Source: Funneliformis mosseae (lineage: Eukaryota; Glomeromycota; Glomeromycetes; Glomerales; Glomeraceae). From it: DNA of 18,828 nucleotides. This document shows, in pieces, positions 11,053 to 18,828 of the stretch. Each line of letters begins with the position of its first letter. Position 1 is the stretch's first letter. Location of the stretch: positions 1 to 18,828 of the forward strand of contig CAJVPP010001628.1 in the NCBI GenBank assembly GCA_910592005.1, written 5' to 3'. Under the pieces are notes generated by a model. That model had not been told where the DNA came from, did no database searches, and worked only from the letters and a program-made list of their open reading frames with translations. The translations under genes were made by a program, and so were the position numbers.

Positions 11053-11472
11053 TTAAATTGTATCTTCTTCTGGTATTAATGAAACTAGTTGTCCTTCTTT
11101 AAGCTTCCTTTCTTATAACCTTCACAAGTTTTTTATACAAAGCAACCTTTTGAACGTAAACTGTTTAAAAGAAATATTATATAGTAAATAGATGCATGAT
11201 ATTGTGATGAAAGAAAGTCCTGTTGCAAATTCTTTGCTTTCAAGATCGATTTTGATCTTTTCTAATGTTAATCCTTGACTCTTATGTACAGTAATTGCTT
11301 AGGCAAGACATAAAAGAATCTGCAGATATGAATACTACGTCCTATTCTTACCTTTTCATAACCTTTTGATAAGCACGATAAGTATAACTTTGACGTCTTC
11401 TAGGTTAGTGATTGTGGGTTCTTCATACTTCTCGAATGTGACGAATACTACTACTGAAAGAGAAGGTGGCCC
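11053..11472 (-). pseudogene. C-terminal remnant of a PIF1-like DNA helicase
   Basis: A single minus-strand frame of 140 codons, with five internal stops, reads PPSLSVVVFVTFEKYEEPTI, then LCLA*AITVHKSQGLTLEKI, IDLESKEFATGLSFITISCI and NISFKQFTFKRL. The AITVHKSQGLTL block is helicase motif V of the Pif1/RecD family. GLSFITISCI corresponds to motif VI, usually GLSFVAISRV in this subfamily, so the arginine finger is Cys (a single C-to-T step) and two neighbours differ by G-to-A steps. The final TAA is at 11053-11055. Upstream sequence is lost where the satellite begins (about 11484), so only the last fifth or so of a typical protein is present. It differs in wording from the Helitron helicase at the right end (TVNKSQGQT, LYVALSR). 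It could derive from a transposon or a host family; it is dead either way. Confidence 0.82.
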
Positions 11473-11483
11473 CTAATGCTCTG

Positions 11484-12837
11484 AATGGTTCAGTTCGGTC
11501 TGGATTATAGGCCAATCTGAAACTGAACCAAAAATTTCAGTTCAGTTCAGTTCAAATTAAAAATCTTAAAAATGTCAATCTGAAACTGAACTGAATTGTA
11601 AACCGGTAAAAATCTGAACTGAACTGAAAATTTCAGATTAATCTGAAATTTTAGATCATTTAGAACGATAATTTCAAATAAATGATAATTTAATTGTTCC
11701 AATTGAACTATTTTCTTATCGTTCGTTTAGAATGATAATTTTATTGTTCCAATCGAACAATTCTATTATTGTTCTTTTGGAATGATATTTTGATCATTCT
11801 AATCGAATGATTCTTTTATCATTCATTTAGAATGATAATTTGATCATTCCAATCGAATAATTCTATTATCGTTCATTTGGAATAATAATTTTATCATTCT
11901 AATCGAATAATTCTATTATCGTTCGTTTAGAATAATATTTTAATCGTTCTAATTGAACGACTCTTTTATTATTCGTTTTGAATGATAATTTTATTATTTC
12001 AATTAAACAATTCTATTATCGTTCGTTTGGAATAATATTTTGATCATTCTAATTAAATGATTCTTTTATTGTTTGTTTGAAATGATAATTTGATCGTTCT
12101 AATCAAACGATTTTCTTATTGTTCATTTGGAATGATAATTTCATTATTTCAATTGAACAATTTTATTATCATTCGTTTAGAATGATATTTTGATCATTCC
12201 AATTGAACGATTCTTTTATCGTTCGTTTGGAATGATAATTTCATCATTCTAATTGAACAATTCTATTATCGTTTATTTAGAATGATATTTTGATCGTTTC
12301 AATTGAACGATTTTTTTATCGTTTGTTTGGAATGATAATTTTATCGTTCTAATTGAATGATTCTTTTATTGTTTGTTGGAATGATATTTTGATCGTTCTA
12401 ATTGAACGATTCTTTTATTGTTCATTTAGAACAATAATTTGATCGTTTCAATCAAACGATAAGAGAATCGTTCATTTAAAACGATAATTTGATCATTTTA
12501 ATTGAACGATTCTCTTATCGTTTGTTTAGAAGAATAATTTGATCATTTCAATCAAATGATTCTCTTATCATTCGTTTAGAACAATAATTTGATTGTTCTA
12601 ATCAAACGATTCTTTATCGTTCATTTAGAACAATAAATTTAATCATTTCAAATGATCTGAAATTTCAAATTAATCTGAAATTTTTGGTTCAGTTCAGATT
12701 TTTTTCAGTTCAGATTAGATTTATAATCTGAAAAAAATCTGAACTGAACTGAAAATTTTTGGATTGAATTTTTTGCAATCTAAAACTAAACCAAAGTTGA
12801 TCTGAACTGAAAATTTTCAGATTAATCTGAACTATTT
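11484..12837. repeat. Satellite-bearing inverted-repeat unit
   Basis: About 1.35 kb is bounded by AATGGTTCAG on the left and, inverted, AATAGTTCAG on the right. Both flanking arms (11484-11645 and 12656-12837) are built from repeats of TTCAG / CTGAA, such as CTGAACTGAACTGAAAATTT. The inner parts of the arms match as inverted repeats: CTGAAAATTTCAGATTAATC on the left, and on the right (reverse complement) CCAAAAATTTCAGATTAATT, both leading into AGATCATTT. Between them lies the 25/50-bp array. The unit sits exactly between the truncated helicase remnant and the truncated start of the DDE-like pseudogene, so it is probably a secondary insertion or rearrangement point. Confidence 0.7.
11646..12655. 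repeat. Satellite array: 25-bp half-unit, 50-bp dimer, about 20 dimers
   Basis: The half-unit start recurs every 25 bp. One type reads GTTCTAATCGAACGATTCTTTTATC and the other GTTCGTTTAGAATGATAATTTGATC (consensus-like forms). They alternate, so 50 bp is the higher-order period: GTTCGTTT-like starts are at 11721, 11771, 11821, 11871, 11921 and so on to about 12619. Each half-unit contains the palindromic words GTTC..GAAC and GAACGAT..ATCGTTC, so the strand can fold into many small hairpins. A one-base slip near 12370 shifts the phase to 49. Copies differ mainly at CG sites, appearing as CG, TG or CA. No coding content. Confidence 0.9.
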
Positions 12838-13617
12838 GGAGTTTTAATATTTACAAAGAAAACCAATTATCTGAAGAATTTTATGGATCAGATCCTAATA
12901 GTGTGTGAAAAAAAATGAGTATGTTAAAAGAATGGTTAGACAAGACTTTATTTAGCTTAGATAATTCTAATGTAAAAAAACTAGAACAATTGAAAAATTT
13001 ATATGTTTTCATAATGAATGATACAATTATTCAAAAATGGAGCAAATATTTAGATATCATTTACAAAAAAAAACATGTAATCAAGTTGATTGGTATTTGT
13101 TATTTTGGGAATAGAAAGAAAATAATTGTCCAATAATTAAATTATATAGTCAATTAGCTTTGTTATATCCAAATGGTTATGTTTTCTTAAAAAGAAAAAT
13201 AAAAGCATAGCAGGCAATGTTACGTACTATAAGATGTATCAATATAATACTATTTAATAAAGAAAAATCAAAGGTAAGCTTTTAAATAAATCTATTACTT
13301 TCAATAGCAAAAATCCTACGTTAATATTTTACGAATCTGGTGATGATAGTATTATGATGGTAGTATATCATAATATAAATTCTGTGATGAACAGCACATG
13401 TTAAATTTTGTTTATTATAAATATAAAATAATGTTATATTTCTATTAACTTCTGCATTTATACACATTTTTTCATATTTGATAAATATAAATAATAAAGA
13501 AAACGCAAATATATTATCAATTAATAAATTTTCTTATTAATTATTATAGTATAAATTTTGGATGCAATCATATGATCCTGAATTAGATAAAGCAATAATC
13601 AATATGGTTGATTGCTA

Positions 13618-13746
13618 GGAAAATCAGGTTCCGGAAATTTTTTAACAAAATTAAGATTTTTATTGCATTTTAGTTTTTGATGTTATTAGATTAAAATATA
13701 TTAAGCTCTTAATTTAAGTGAAAAATTTCTCAGAACCTGATTTTCC
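13618..13746. mobile_element. 129-bp TA-flanked MITE inside a coding block (family C)
   Basis: The terminal inverted repeats are GGAAAATCAGGTTCCGGAAA... on the left and GGAAAATCAGGTTCTGAGAA... on the right (reverse complement), about 28 bp with few differences. Direct TA dinucleotides flank the element (13616-13617 and 13747-13748), the hallmark of Tc1/mariner-type insertion. Removing the element plus one TA joins ELDKAIINMVDC to KPSHMLYQNGFLRIIP in the same frame, apart from a TAG at the join. This shows it landed in an exon of the DDE-like gene. Its inverted repeats differ from those of the MITEs at 5.1-5.8 kb. No coding capacity. Confidence 0.82.
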
Positions 13747-15118
13747 TAGAAACCTTCTCATATGCTTTATCAAAATGGTTTTTTACGAATAATACCAAGT
13801 AATATATTCAATACTACAGAAGTATTCTAAAAATATTTTGAGCATAGTTTGAGTTTAAATAAATGTGACACTAATAGAAAATAAAGAATACTTTCAAAAT
13901 TGCAGATAAGATTCCTTATAAAGAATTACAAATTAGACTTTATGTAATTATTTTATAATTATCTTTGAATAAATTTTTTGCAAGTTAATTTATTATTATT
14001 TGTAGGTTTCTTCACATACAATTTACAATGCAAAAATACATAGACATATATTTTGGCCACAGATGTCTAACTACACCTAAACCACCTATACAAAAAAATT
14101 ATATCTTAAAAGTATAAAGATCAATTAGAATAGTTTATGAGCAGTAAGGAAAATGTAAATTTAAGTTCTTATAAGGTTAATACTAAAATAGAGTTATTAT
14201 TAAAATACCTTAGTGATCAGAAAGAAGCTTTTTGGGCAAATTTCACAAATTGTATTCTGAAGGAATGAAAAGATCAGCATTTTTGAAAAGATTAAGAAAT
14301 GGACTATTTGTATATCAAGAGGATTTGAGCGGACTTTATAGTACTATAATATATATGGATATAATGTATTTAAGGATTTAACAAATCTAATTATACAAAA
14401 TATTGAAAATCAGGAATTACAGGTATTATTTTATCTGATTTTTGTTTCTATAATTATAAAATATTTAAAACTAATAACAAAATTATAAATTAGACGCGTT
14501 TACTTAAATATATTAAAAAATCTAAATAATTTCTTAAACATAATTATCCAAAATACTTATATGTACCATGTGATAAAAAAGTATTATATGATCCTTATAT
14601 TAATTATTGCTTACCATTTGCATTTGATAATTGTAATGAGGATCATATATCAGAGTGTATTGAATGTAATGAAATCTTCAATTTATTTAAGGAATTGTAA
14701 TCATTTCTTGGAAATGAATAACAAAAAACATTGAGAGAATTTCAGGAAATGCTAAAATACTATCTTGCATACCTAACAAGAAAAGGTATTTGAACAGTCA
14801 ATTCAATACAAATCTTTTGCAACTTAATAACAATAGTATTCTTATTGTAATAGACTATAAGATGTGAATATTACCAAAACGAATTTGAGAAATAAAATAA
14901 GACTTTTATGCAAAACGTGAATAAGTACAGTATACTATTTTAGTATATTCTAAAAATCAAAAAAGTAATGAATTAGAAATTCAAGCATTTGACTATTAGT
15001 CAAATGATAATAGACAGGACGCAAGGTTTACTGTTTTATTCTTTGATATAGTATTTACCTTATTTGATTCAAAGCCAAGATGGGTTATTGTAATGAGTGA
15101 TAATAGTCTACATTGTTA

Positions 15119-15710
15119 ACAGAATTAAACGAAGTCTAAGAATATTTAGTATTATATATATTTTTAATATTCTAAATTTTATTGTTATTTTTATTTATCT
15201 TATATTTTTATTATTTTACATATTTATATTATTCTCAATGTATTTATTTTACTTATATTTTATTTTGCTAAATTAATTAGTTTATAGCATAGTAAATAGT
15301 TAGCTGTGATAAAAGAAATTTTATATAAATAGATAGACTTTTGCTTATGTTGTAAATTAACTTTTTTTGCAGATTTGTAAACTCTTTTGCAAATATGAGT
15401 TTTAATATTAATAAAGGAATCCATTCAAAACTTATATCTTTCTACCTTTTTGTGTCTTCATATAGTCTGACATGATCCCTATACATTATTTGTAATTAAG
15501 TTCATTATCTGATTCTTTAATTAAAAATTGTTTGTAATCTCATCTTTCAAGTCTTTATACTTGATAGATTTGTTTAAGTCTACTGTGTAAATTTAGTAAA
15601 GTTAAGAGTTAGACAGATCCTAATATCTTAACTGCAGTAAGCCACAGTGATAAATTTTGAATAGAGACTTGATAATATGATCACTCAAGTTGAAGAATTC
15701 CACAGTGACA
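15119..15710. mobile_element. 592-bp insertion with near-perfect 9-bp target duplication
   Basis: ACATTGTTA (15110-15118) precedes it and ACATTATTA (15711-15719) follows it. Removing the insert with one copy of the repeat joins the SDNSL codons at 15096-15110 directly, in frame, to HYYYSKMMTLILK at 15712 and on to AEWYNIE, giving the expected order after the second DDE Asp. I find no convincing terminal inverted repeats and no poly-A tail, so the class is open; 8-10-bp duplications fit hAT or Mutator-like elements. The motif TTAGTTTATAGCATAGTAAA at 15277-15296 is shared with 10760-10779. The minus strand at about 15362-15709 reads as one frame with seven stops in about 116 codons, which is close to chance at this composition. 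Confidence 0.62.
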
Positions 15711-16398
15711 ACATTATTATTATTCAAAAATGATGACATTAATTTTAAAATAGGCAGAATGGTATAATATTGAATGTAAGAAGTAGTGTTGTTTAGAGGC
15801 GAGCAAAGCTAAAACTTCAATTGATAATTATCATGTATAAGTAATAATTATATTTACTTTGCTTTTTTGATGAACATATTCATTCGAGTAATTTTCAACC
15901 TTTTTAATTCAATCAATCTAAGATCTTATATGTTATTAAGAGATATATTTGATTAAGGTTTGATTTAACTACTAGTAAAGATATTGAAAAGGCATTAAAT
16001 AGTTTAAGAAGTATAGCAACAGCTTACTTGAAACCTAATCGTGATCAAAGGAGTCAAAGTAATGTTAAACTATACTAGAAATTTCTAATTGGTTTGAATG
16101 GTCTTAGCCAACGGAGGGTCCCTTAGCTGAATATATTTATGCATGTGATCTTTTCAATTTTGGAAAAACAATGATTTTTCTGTGAGTAAGTTTACTAAAA
16201 CAGAACTTGTACAGCCCAAACCAATAGTGGGTGAACATTCTAAGGCTTCTTTAAAATAAATAATACCAATATATTGAGCTTCAGGCAAGCTTATTTTTTC
16301 AATAGCATTAATGGCGTTTCAATTTAATAATCACACTTATTGTATGATTTTATTTGATCAATTTTCATTTGGTAGTATCAAATACTAATCATTAGAAT

Positions 16399-16571
16399 TT
16401 AAGAAGGTAGTCAGTTGATAAATTAAAAAATGAATTGAATAGAAGAAATATTCAATTTAATATTAGTATAGGATGAAGTGAATTAGTGAATTTATTGAAG
16501 CAAAAAATAGGAGAAGAATTACAAATTGGTGAAGAATCAAAAGAAGATTTCTTAAAAACAGATATAGATAA
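16399..16571 (+). other. SAP-like DNA-binding helix pair of the decayed gene
   Basis: The frame reads LRR*SVDKLKNELNRRNIQF, then SIG*SELVNLLKQKIGEE, with two internal stops (TAG 16408-16410 and a TGA after SIG). The pattern of two amphipathic helices with leucines at regular spacing, an R-N-I turn and a second Leu-rich helix fits the SAP fold (helix, turn with Gly, helix), which binds AT-rich DNA. It is followed by the acidic segment LQIGEESKEDFLKTDID. A GT-type donor is likely near 16572. Confidence 0.5.
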
Positions 16572-16649
16572 GTGAGTAAAATTGGTTTTATTATATAAAA
16601 TAATTGATTATTATTGATCAAATGCTTAAAAACTTTCAAAATATAATAG

Positions 16650-16955
16650 GAGTCAAATATTCACCTACAACTTGAATGGGTACTTAAATGCAATCAGAAA
16701 TATGGTAAAAAAGGCAGTAAAAAAAGGCTAGTAAAAGAAGTAGTAATGGTATTAACTCACTTTTTTATAGTTGGACAATGTGATCCTAGTAACTGAAATA
16801 CTACAAAGGATATGCTAGATGGGTTGAAAGAAATAGCAAAGAATAGTAAAATTATATCTGAAGTGATACCTTTTCTAAAAATGATAGAAAATTAGATTAC
16901 TAGATATTCAAGTTTATCAAAAAAAGAATATATAGAATGGTTTTTAGAAAAATAA
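16650..16955 (+). other. C-terminal exon of the decayed DDE-like gene
   Basis: After an AG acceptor (16648-16649) the frame reads SNIHLQLEWVLKCNQKYGKK, then RLVKEVVMVLTHFFIVGQ, TTKDMLDGLKEIAKNSKI, EVIPFLKMIEN*ITRYSSL and EYIEWFLEK*. There are two internal stops (a TGA before NTTKD and a TAG before ITRY, the latter probably a former Trp) and a natural-looking terminator TAA at 16953-16955. It is helical and Lys-rich and matches no named domain I know. It is listed separately because it is the best-preserved long stretch of the gene and fixes its 3' end. Confidence 0.55.
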
Positions 16956-17752
16956 ATGTTTTAATAAATAAATTGCGAATAAAAGATTATAATAAATTTT
17001 ACATTTTTAAAACTGTTTCTTTTAGACAACTGATAGTTTTGCTACATTAAAAATATAGAACCATTTCTTTTTTGATAATATGAAATTTGTATTTAACTTT
17101 CAGCAATTTCAATAAAAATTTGCCAAAAACAAACAAAATATAGCTTTTTTATCTTTTTTTTTATTATTAGAATAAGGTTATAAACTATAACCCTAAAATT
17201 TGAACAAATATTAGAATTGTACAAGTCAAAATTATGAAAAAGGTCTATATATTAGAGGCAACAATCTGACATTATCCTCTAATAAATCTTTTGAAATTGA
17301 AAAACAAAATTATCGAAAAGTTATTTTGATTGAAGTGTGTAATTATGTTAACGTATTTACGAAAAAAAGACTAAAAATTGCATATAAAATTGTGTTACTT
17401 GGTGGCTAATTTTCATAATTTTTCAGAATTAATTAGTGATCAGCAAAATTTTGCCTCACATTATACTGAGAATTTTATATCACTGATCAGTGAATTACGA
17501 ATTAATAATAATAAACATAATATACATAATATTATCACTATAACTATCATAACTATTATAACTACATTACTACAATTATTATCAGAATCATTATTACTAA
17601 CAGTATGATCAAATTTAAATGAATTAATAAAAATAATAATAATTTTATATTATTATTATAATTTTAATTATTTTTAATTATTTTTAAAATTATTATAGTC
17701 CATCAAATACTTATTATTATTATAATAGATTAGGCTATTAGATTAGTTAATA
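16956..17752. other. AT-rich intergenic DNA with simple repeats
   Basis: No gene is seen. There is an 8-9-bp hairpin at 17250-17284 (ATTAGAGG with CCTCTAAT, 17-nt loop). From about 17500 to 17720 there is a trinucleotide-like series of ATT/ATA/ACT repeats. A 76-codon plus-strand frame across 17378-17608 starts at TTG and ends in this simple repeat, so it is not called. Confidence 0.5.
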
Positions 17753-17763
17753 CTAGCCGTTGA

Positions 17764-17782
17764 GCCTGTGCTTCACAATGGC
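17764..17782 (-). terminator. Helitron 3' subterminal hairpin
   Basis: The stem is GCC/GGC plus TGTG/CACA with a 2-nt AT bulge and a 3-nt loop. It ends 7 nt before the CTAG at 17753-17756. This fits the Helitron termination hairpin, although the stem is short and imperfect. Confidence 0.55.
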
Positions 17783-17996
17783 ATATATACATATGATATC
17801 GTCGTTATGACGGTTAAATGCTTTAGCGATCAGTAGTACAGCATTCAGTGGCTTGGCAAATCGAGACGGTTCAAAATTAAAATTTTTAATGTATCGAATA
17901 TTACAATAAACCAACTATCATACATTGCATTACTCAATAAATGTTTTCACATAAAAGTATTTAAAAATGTATTTTTCGTTATTACAAAAACATTGT

Positions 17997-18827
17997 CTAT
18001 TGAAATACTTCAGTATACACGACGTTTTTTGTTTGGCATTGCCGGTCATGATTAAGGAGAACCTTTATGCATTGATTCAAAGTGATTCTTGATAAGGCAA
18101 CGTATAACTATCCATGCGAAAAAACGGGCTGCGGTAAATAAAGACCTATATGATTTAACGTTTGACCTTGCGATTTATTGACTGTCATGAAGAAGGTAAC
18201 ACGTATTGGAAATTAGCGCTGACTTAAAACAAAGGGCAAACTGGTGTCAGAAGGTATTAATATAATACGTGATATGAAGACACGTCTACCCACTTGTGGA
18301 CCGGTGATAACTTCAGCATCGATTACTTTACTATAAAGGCCATGACAAATTAATCGTGTCCCATTGCAAAGACCCTCTGAAGGATTTAAGTTTCGTAGGA
18401 GTATGATCAGAACTCCCACTTTCAATCTCAAATCACCAGGAGGAAGACCAGAAATTTTCAACGATCTTAAAAATTCTGGGGCATATAGTTGAGGTTGGTC
18501 TGTATTGTTATCATCTGTTAAATCTATAGAGTCTGCGCTAGTATATGTATGAAATTCACCTGGATATTGATTCATTATTAGGGTTGAAATACGTTTAACA
18601 TCATCATTCTTTGGAGTCAAAATAGCCCTGCCAATCATATAATCCACATTTGCCGAATTTTCAATTAAATTCGGATAAACAAAATCAATAATATCGGATA
18701 ATTCACCACCAGGGATTACCATAGCAGAAGGGAGTTCAATCACATACTTCGTATCTGAAATAACAGGATATTTACCATCACCAATCTGCAAAAGAAAGTT
18801 AGCAAAGTTGGTCTGTCTTTGGTTCTC
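17997..18827 (-). pseudogene. Helitron Pif1-like helicase, C-terminal part, two premature stops
   Basis: Reading leftward from the window edge, the frame gives NFANFLLQIGDGKYPVISDT, then GRAILTPKNDDVKRI, the segment with EFLRSLKISGLPPGDLRLK, ILLRNLNPSEGLCNGTRL, VFISRIILIPSDTSLPF, TVNKSQGQT (motif V), LYVALSRI (motif VI with the arginine finger) and KNVVYTEVFQ* ending at 17997. This is the standard C-terminal helicase half of Helitron Rep-Hel proteins, which unwind DNA for rolling-circle transposition. In-frame stops lie at 18213-18215 (TAA, before FPIRVTFFMTVNK) and 18108-18110 (TAG, before LYVALSR; probably CAG before a C-to-T change). No frameshift is needed. The N-terminus, including the Walker A motif and the Rep domain, is outside the window. 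Confidence 0.9.
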
Positions 18828-18828
18828 A

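Larger units (their letters stand above)
12846..16955 (+). pseudogene. Decayed multi-exon DDE-transposase-like gene with C/H cluster and SAP-like C-terminus
   Basis: Coding blocks in order on the plus strand: 12852-13136 (QLSEEFYGSDPNSV, MSMLKEWLDKTLFSLDNSNV); 13152-13273 (LALLYPNGYVFLKRKIKA); 13302-13400; 13550-13617 joined across a MITE to 13749-13943; 14006-14090; 14148-14422; 14494-15110; 15712-15834; 15923-16260; 16399-16571; 16650-16955. Likely introns with GT..AG ends are 13944-14005, 14423-14493 and 15835-15922; others are unclear. Motifs: a C-x7-C-x3-H-x3-C-x2-C cluster (14608-14667); LIVIDYKM (Asp at 14853-14855); WVIVMSDNS (Asp at 15099-15101); LEASKAKTSID (about 15796-15825), the place of the third acidic residue; SNWFEWS*PTEGPLAEY; a SAP-like SVDKLKNELNRRNIQF/SELVNLLKQKI; and a C-terminal tail ending FLEK* at 16955. 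There are many stops at probable Trp, Arg and Gln codons, and several frameshifts. The 5' end is lost at the satellite. I remember similar predicted proteins from Rhizophagus but did not check; the transposase role is an inference from the D, D, E spacing. Confidence 0.68.
17753..18828 (-). mobile_element. 3' end of a Helitron (minus strand), rest outside window
   Basis: The element contains the C-terminal helicase of a Rep-helicase protein, followed by about 240 nt of non-coding 3' sequence and a candidate terminus. On the minus strand the sequence reads GCC-AT-TGTG-AAG-CACA-GGC, then TCAACGG, then CTAG, and the next base is T. Helitrons end in CTRR just after a short hairpin and insert between A and T, so the end is placed at 17753. 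The Rep domain and 5' TC end lie to the right of the window. Confidence 0.7.

Noticed and set aside
11646..12655. CRISPR-like array
   Set aside because: The repeats are contiguous with no unique spacers, and the context is eukaryotic transposon DNA. This is a satellite.
13274..13307. Very short GT..AG intron of 34 nt
   Set aside because: It is shorter than typical fungal introns, and joining its ends does not continue the expected frame. It is left as an unresolved junction.
15362..15709. Minus-strand coding frame inside the 592-bp insert
   Set aside because: There are seven stops in about 116 codons, against roughly nine to ten expected by chance at this composition. No motif is recognised, so it is not called as a gene.
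17420..17505. Possible inverted repeat around TGATCAG words
   Set aside because: TGATCA is itself palindromic, and the flanks match only weakly.
17378..17608. 76-codon plus-strand ORF ending in Ile/Thr-rich repeats
   Set aside because: It starts at TTG, runs into ATT/ACT simple repeats, and shows no domain or neighbouring support.
1..18828. Reassigned stop codons (TAA/TAG as Gln) as an explanation of the many in-frame stops
   Set aside because: Stops also include TGA and TAG at probable Trp and Arg positions, and frameshifts are present. Decay explains all of them and recoding does not.

Overview
The window looks like fungal nuclear DNA made almost entirely of decayed transposable elements. 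I infer an arbuscular-mycorrhizal (Glomeromycotina, Rhizophagus-like) genome. The reasons are the very high AT content, a jockey-like LINE whose ORF1 carries RRM-like segments, a Helitron Pif1 helicase, a second PIF1-type helicase remnant, and a multi-exon DDE-like gene whose wording I remember from predicted proteins of that group. Nothing was searched, so the taxonomy is an inference. I see no bacterial-style gene, tRNA, rRNA or CRISPR array, and no intact host gene.

Layout. Positions 1 to about 4550 (minus strand) hold a LINE-type retrotransposon. ORF1 (4515-2507) has a basic N-terminus, RRM-like segments and a degraded CCHC knuckle. Its stop lies 14 nt before ORF2 (2492 to beyond position 1), which encodes an endonuclease and a reverse transcriptase. 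Both ORFs have premature stops and one frameshift each. Positions 4550-10750 are about 6 kb of extremely AT-rich DNA. This stretch holds two copies of one TA-flanked MITE (5119-5233 and 5701-5823, in opposite orientation), a probable third MITE of another family (5404-5538), and a roughly 2.8-kb inverted-repeat element (about 7310-10116). Positions 11053-11472 (minus) are the C-terminal remnant of a PIF1-like helicase. Positions 11484-12837 are an inverted-repeat-bounded satellite, about 40 copies of a 25-bp half-unit alternating with a 50-bp period. Its copies differ mostly as CG/TG/CA at the same positions.

Positions 12846-16955 (plus) are a decayed multi-exon gene with a C/H cluster, DDE-like motifs and a SAP-like helix pair. 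It is interrupted by a 129-bp TA-flanked MITE and by a 592-bp insert bounded by near-identical 9-bp repeats. Removing the second insert joins the reading frame exactly. Positions 17753-18828 (minus) are the 3' end of a Helitron: helicase C-terminus, hairpin, and a terminal CTAG followed by T.

Common theme. The lesions that can be judged against conserved motifs are mostly transitions (C to T or G to A). Examples are Trp to stop, Arg to stop, Arg to His or Cys, Pro to Leu, Gly to Asp or Arg or Ser, and His to Tyr. Together with the CG/TG/CA variation in the satellite, this suggests a genome compartment under cytosine methylation and deamination or a RIP-like process, with nested insertions building up in it. 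No gene here is predicted to make a functional protein.
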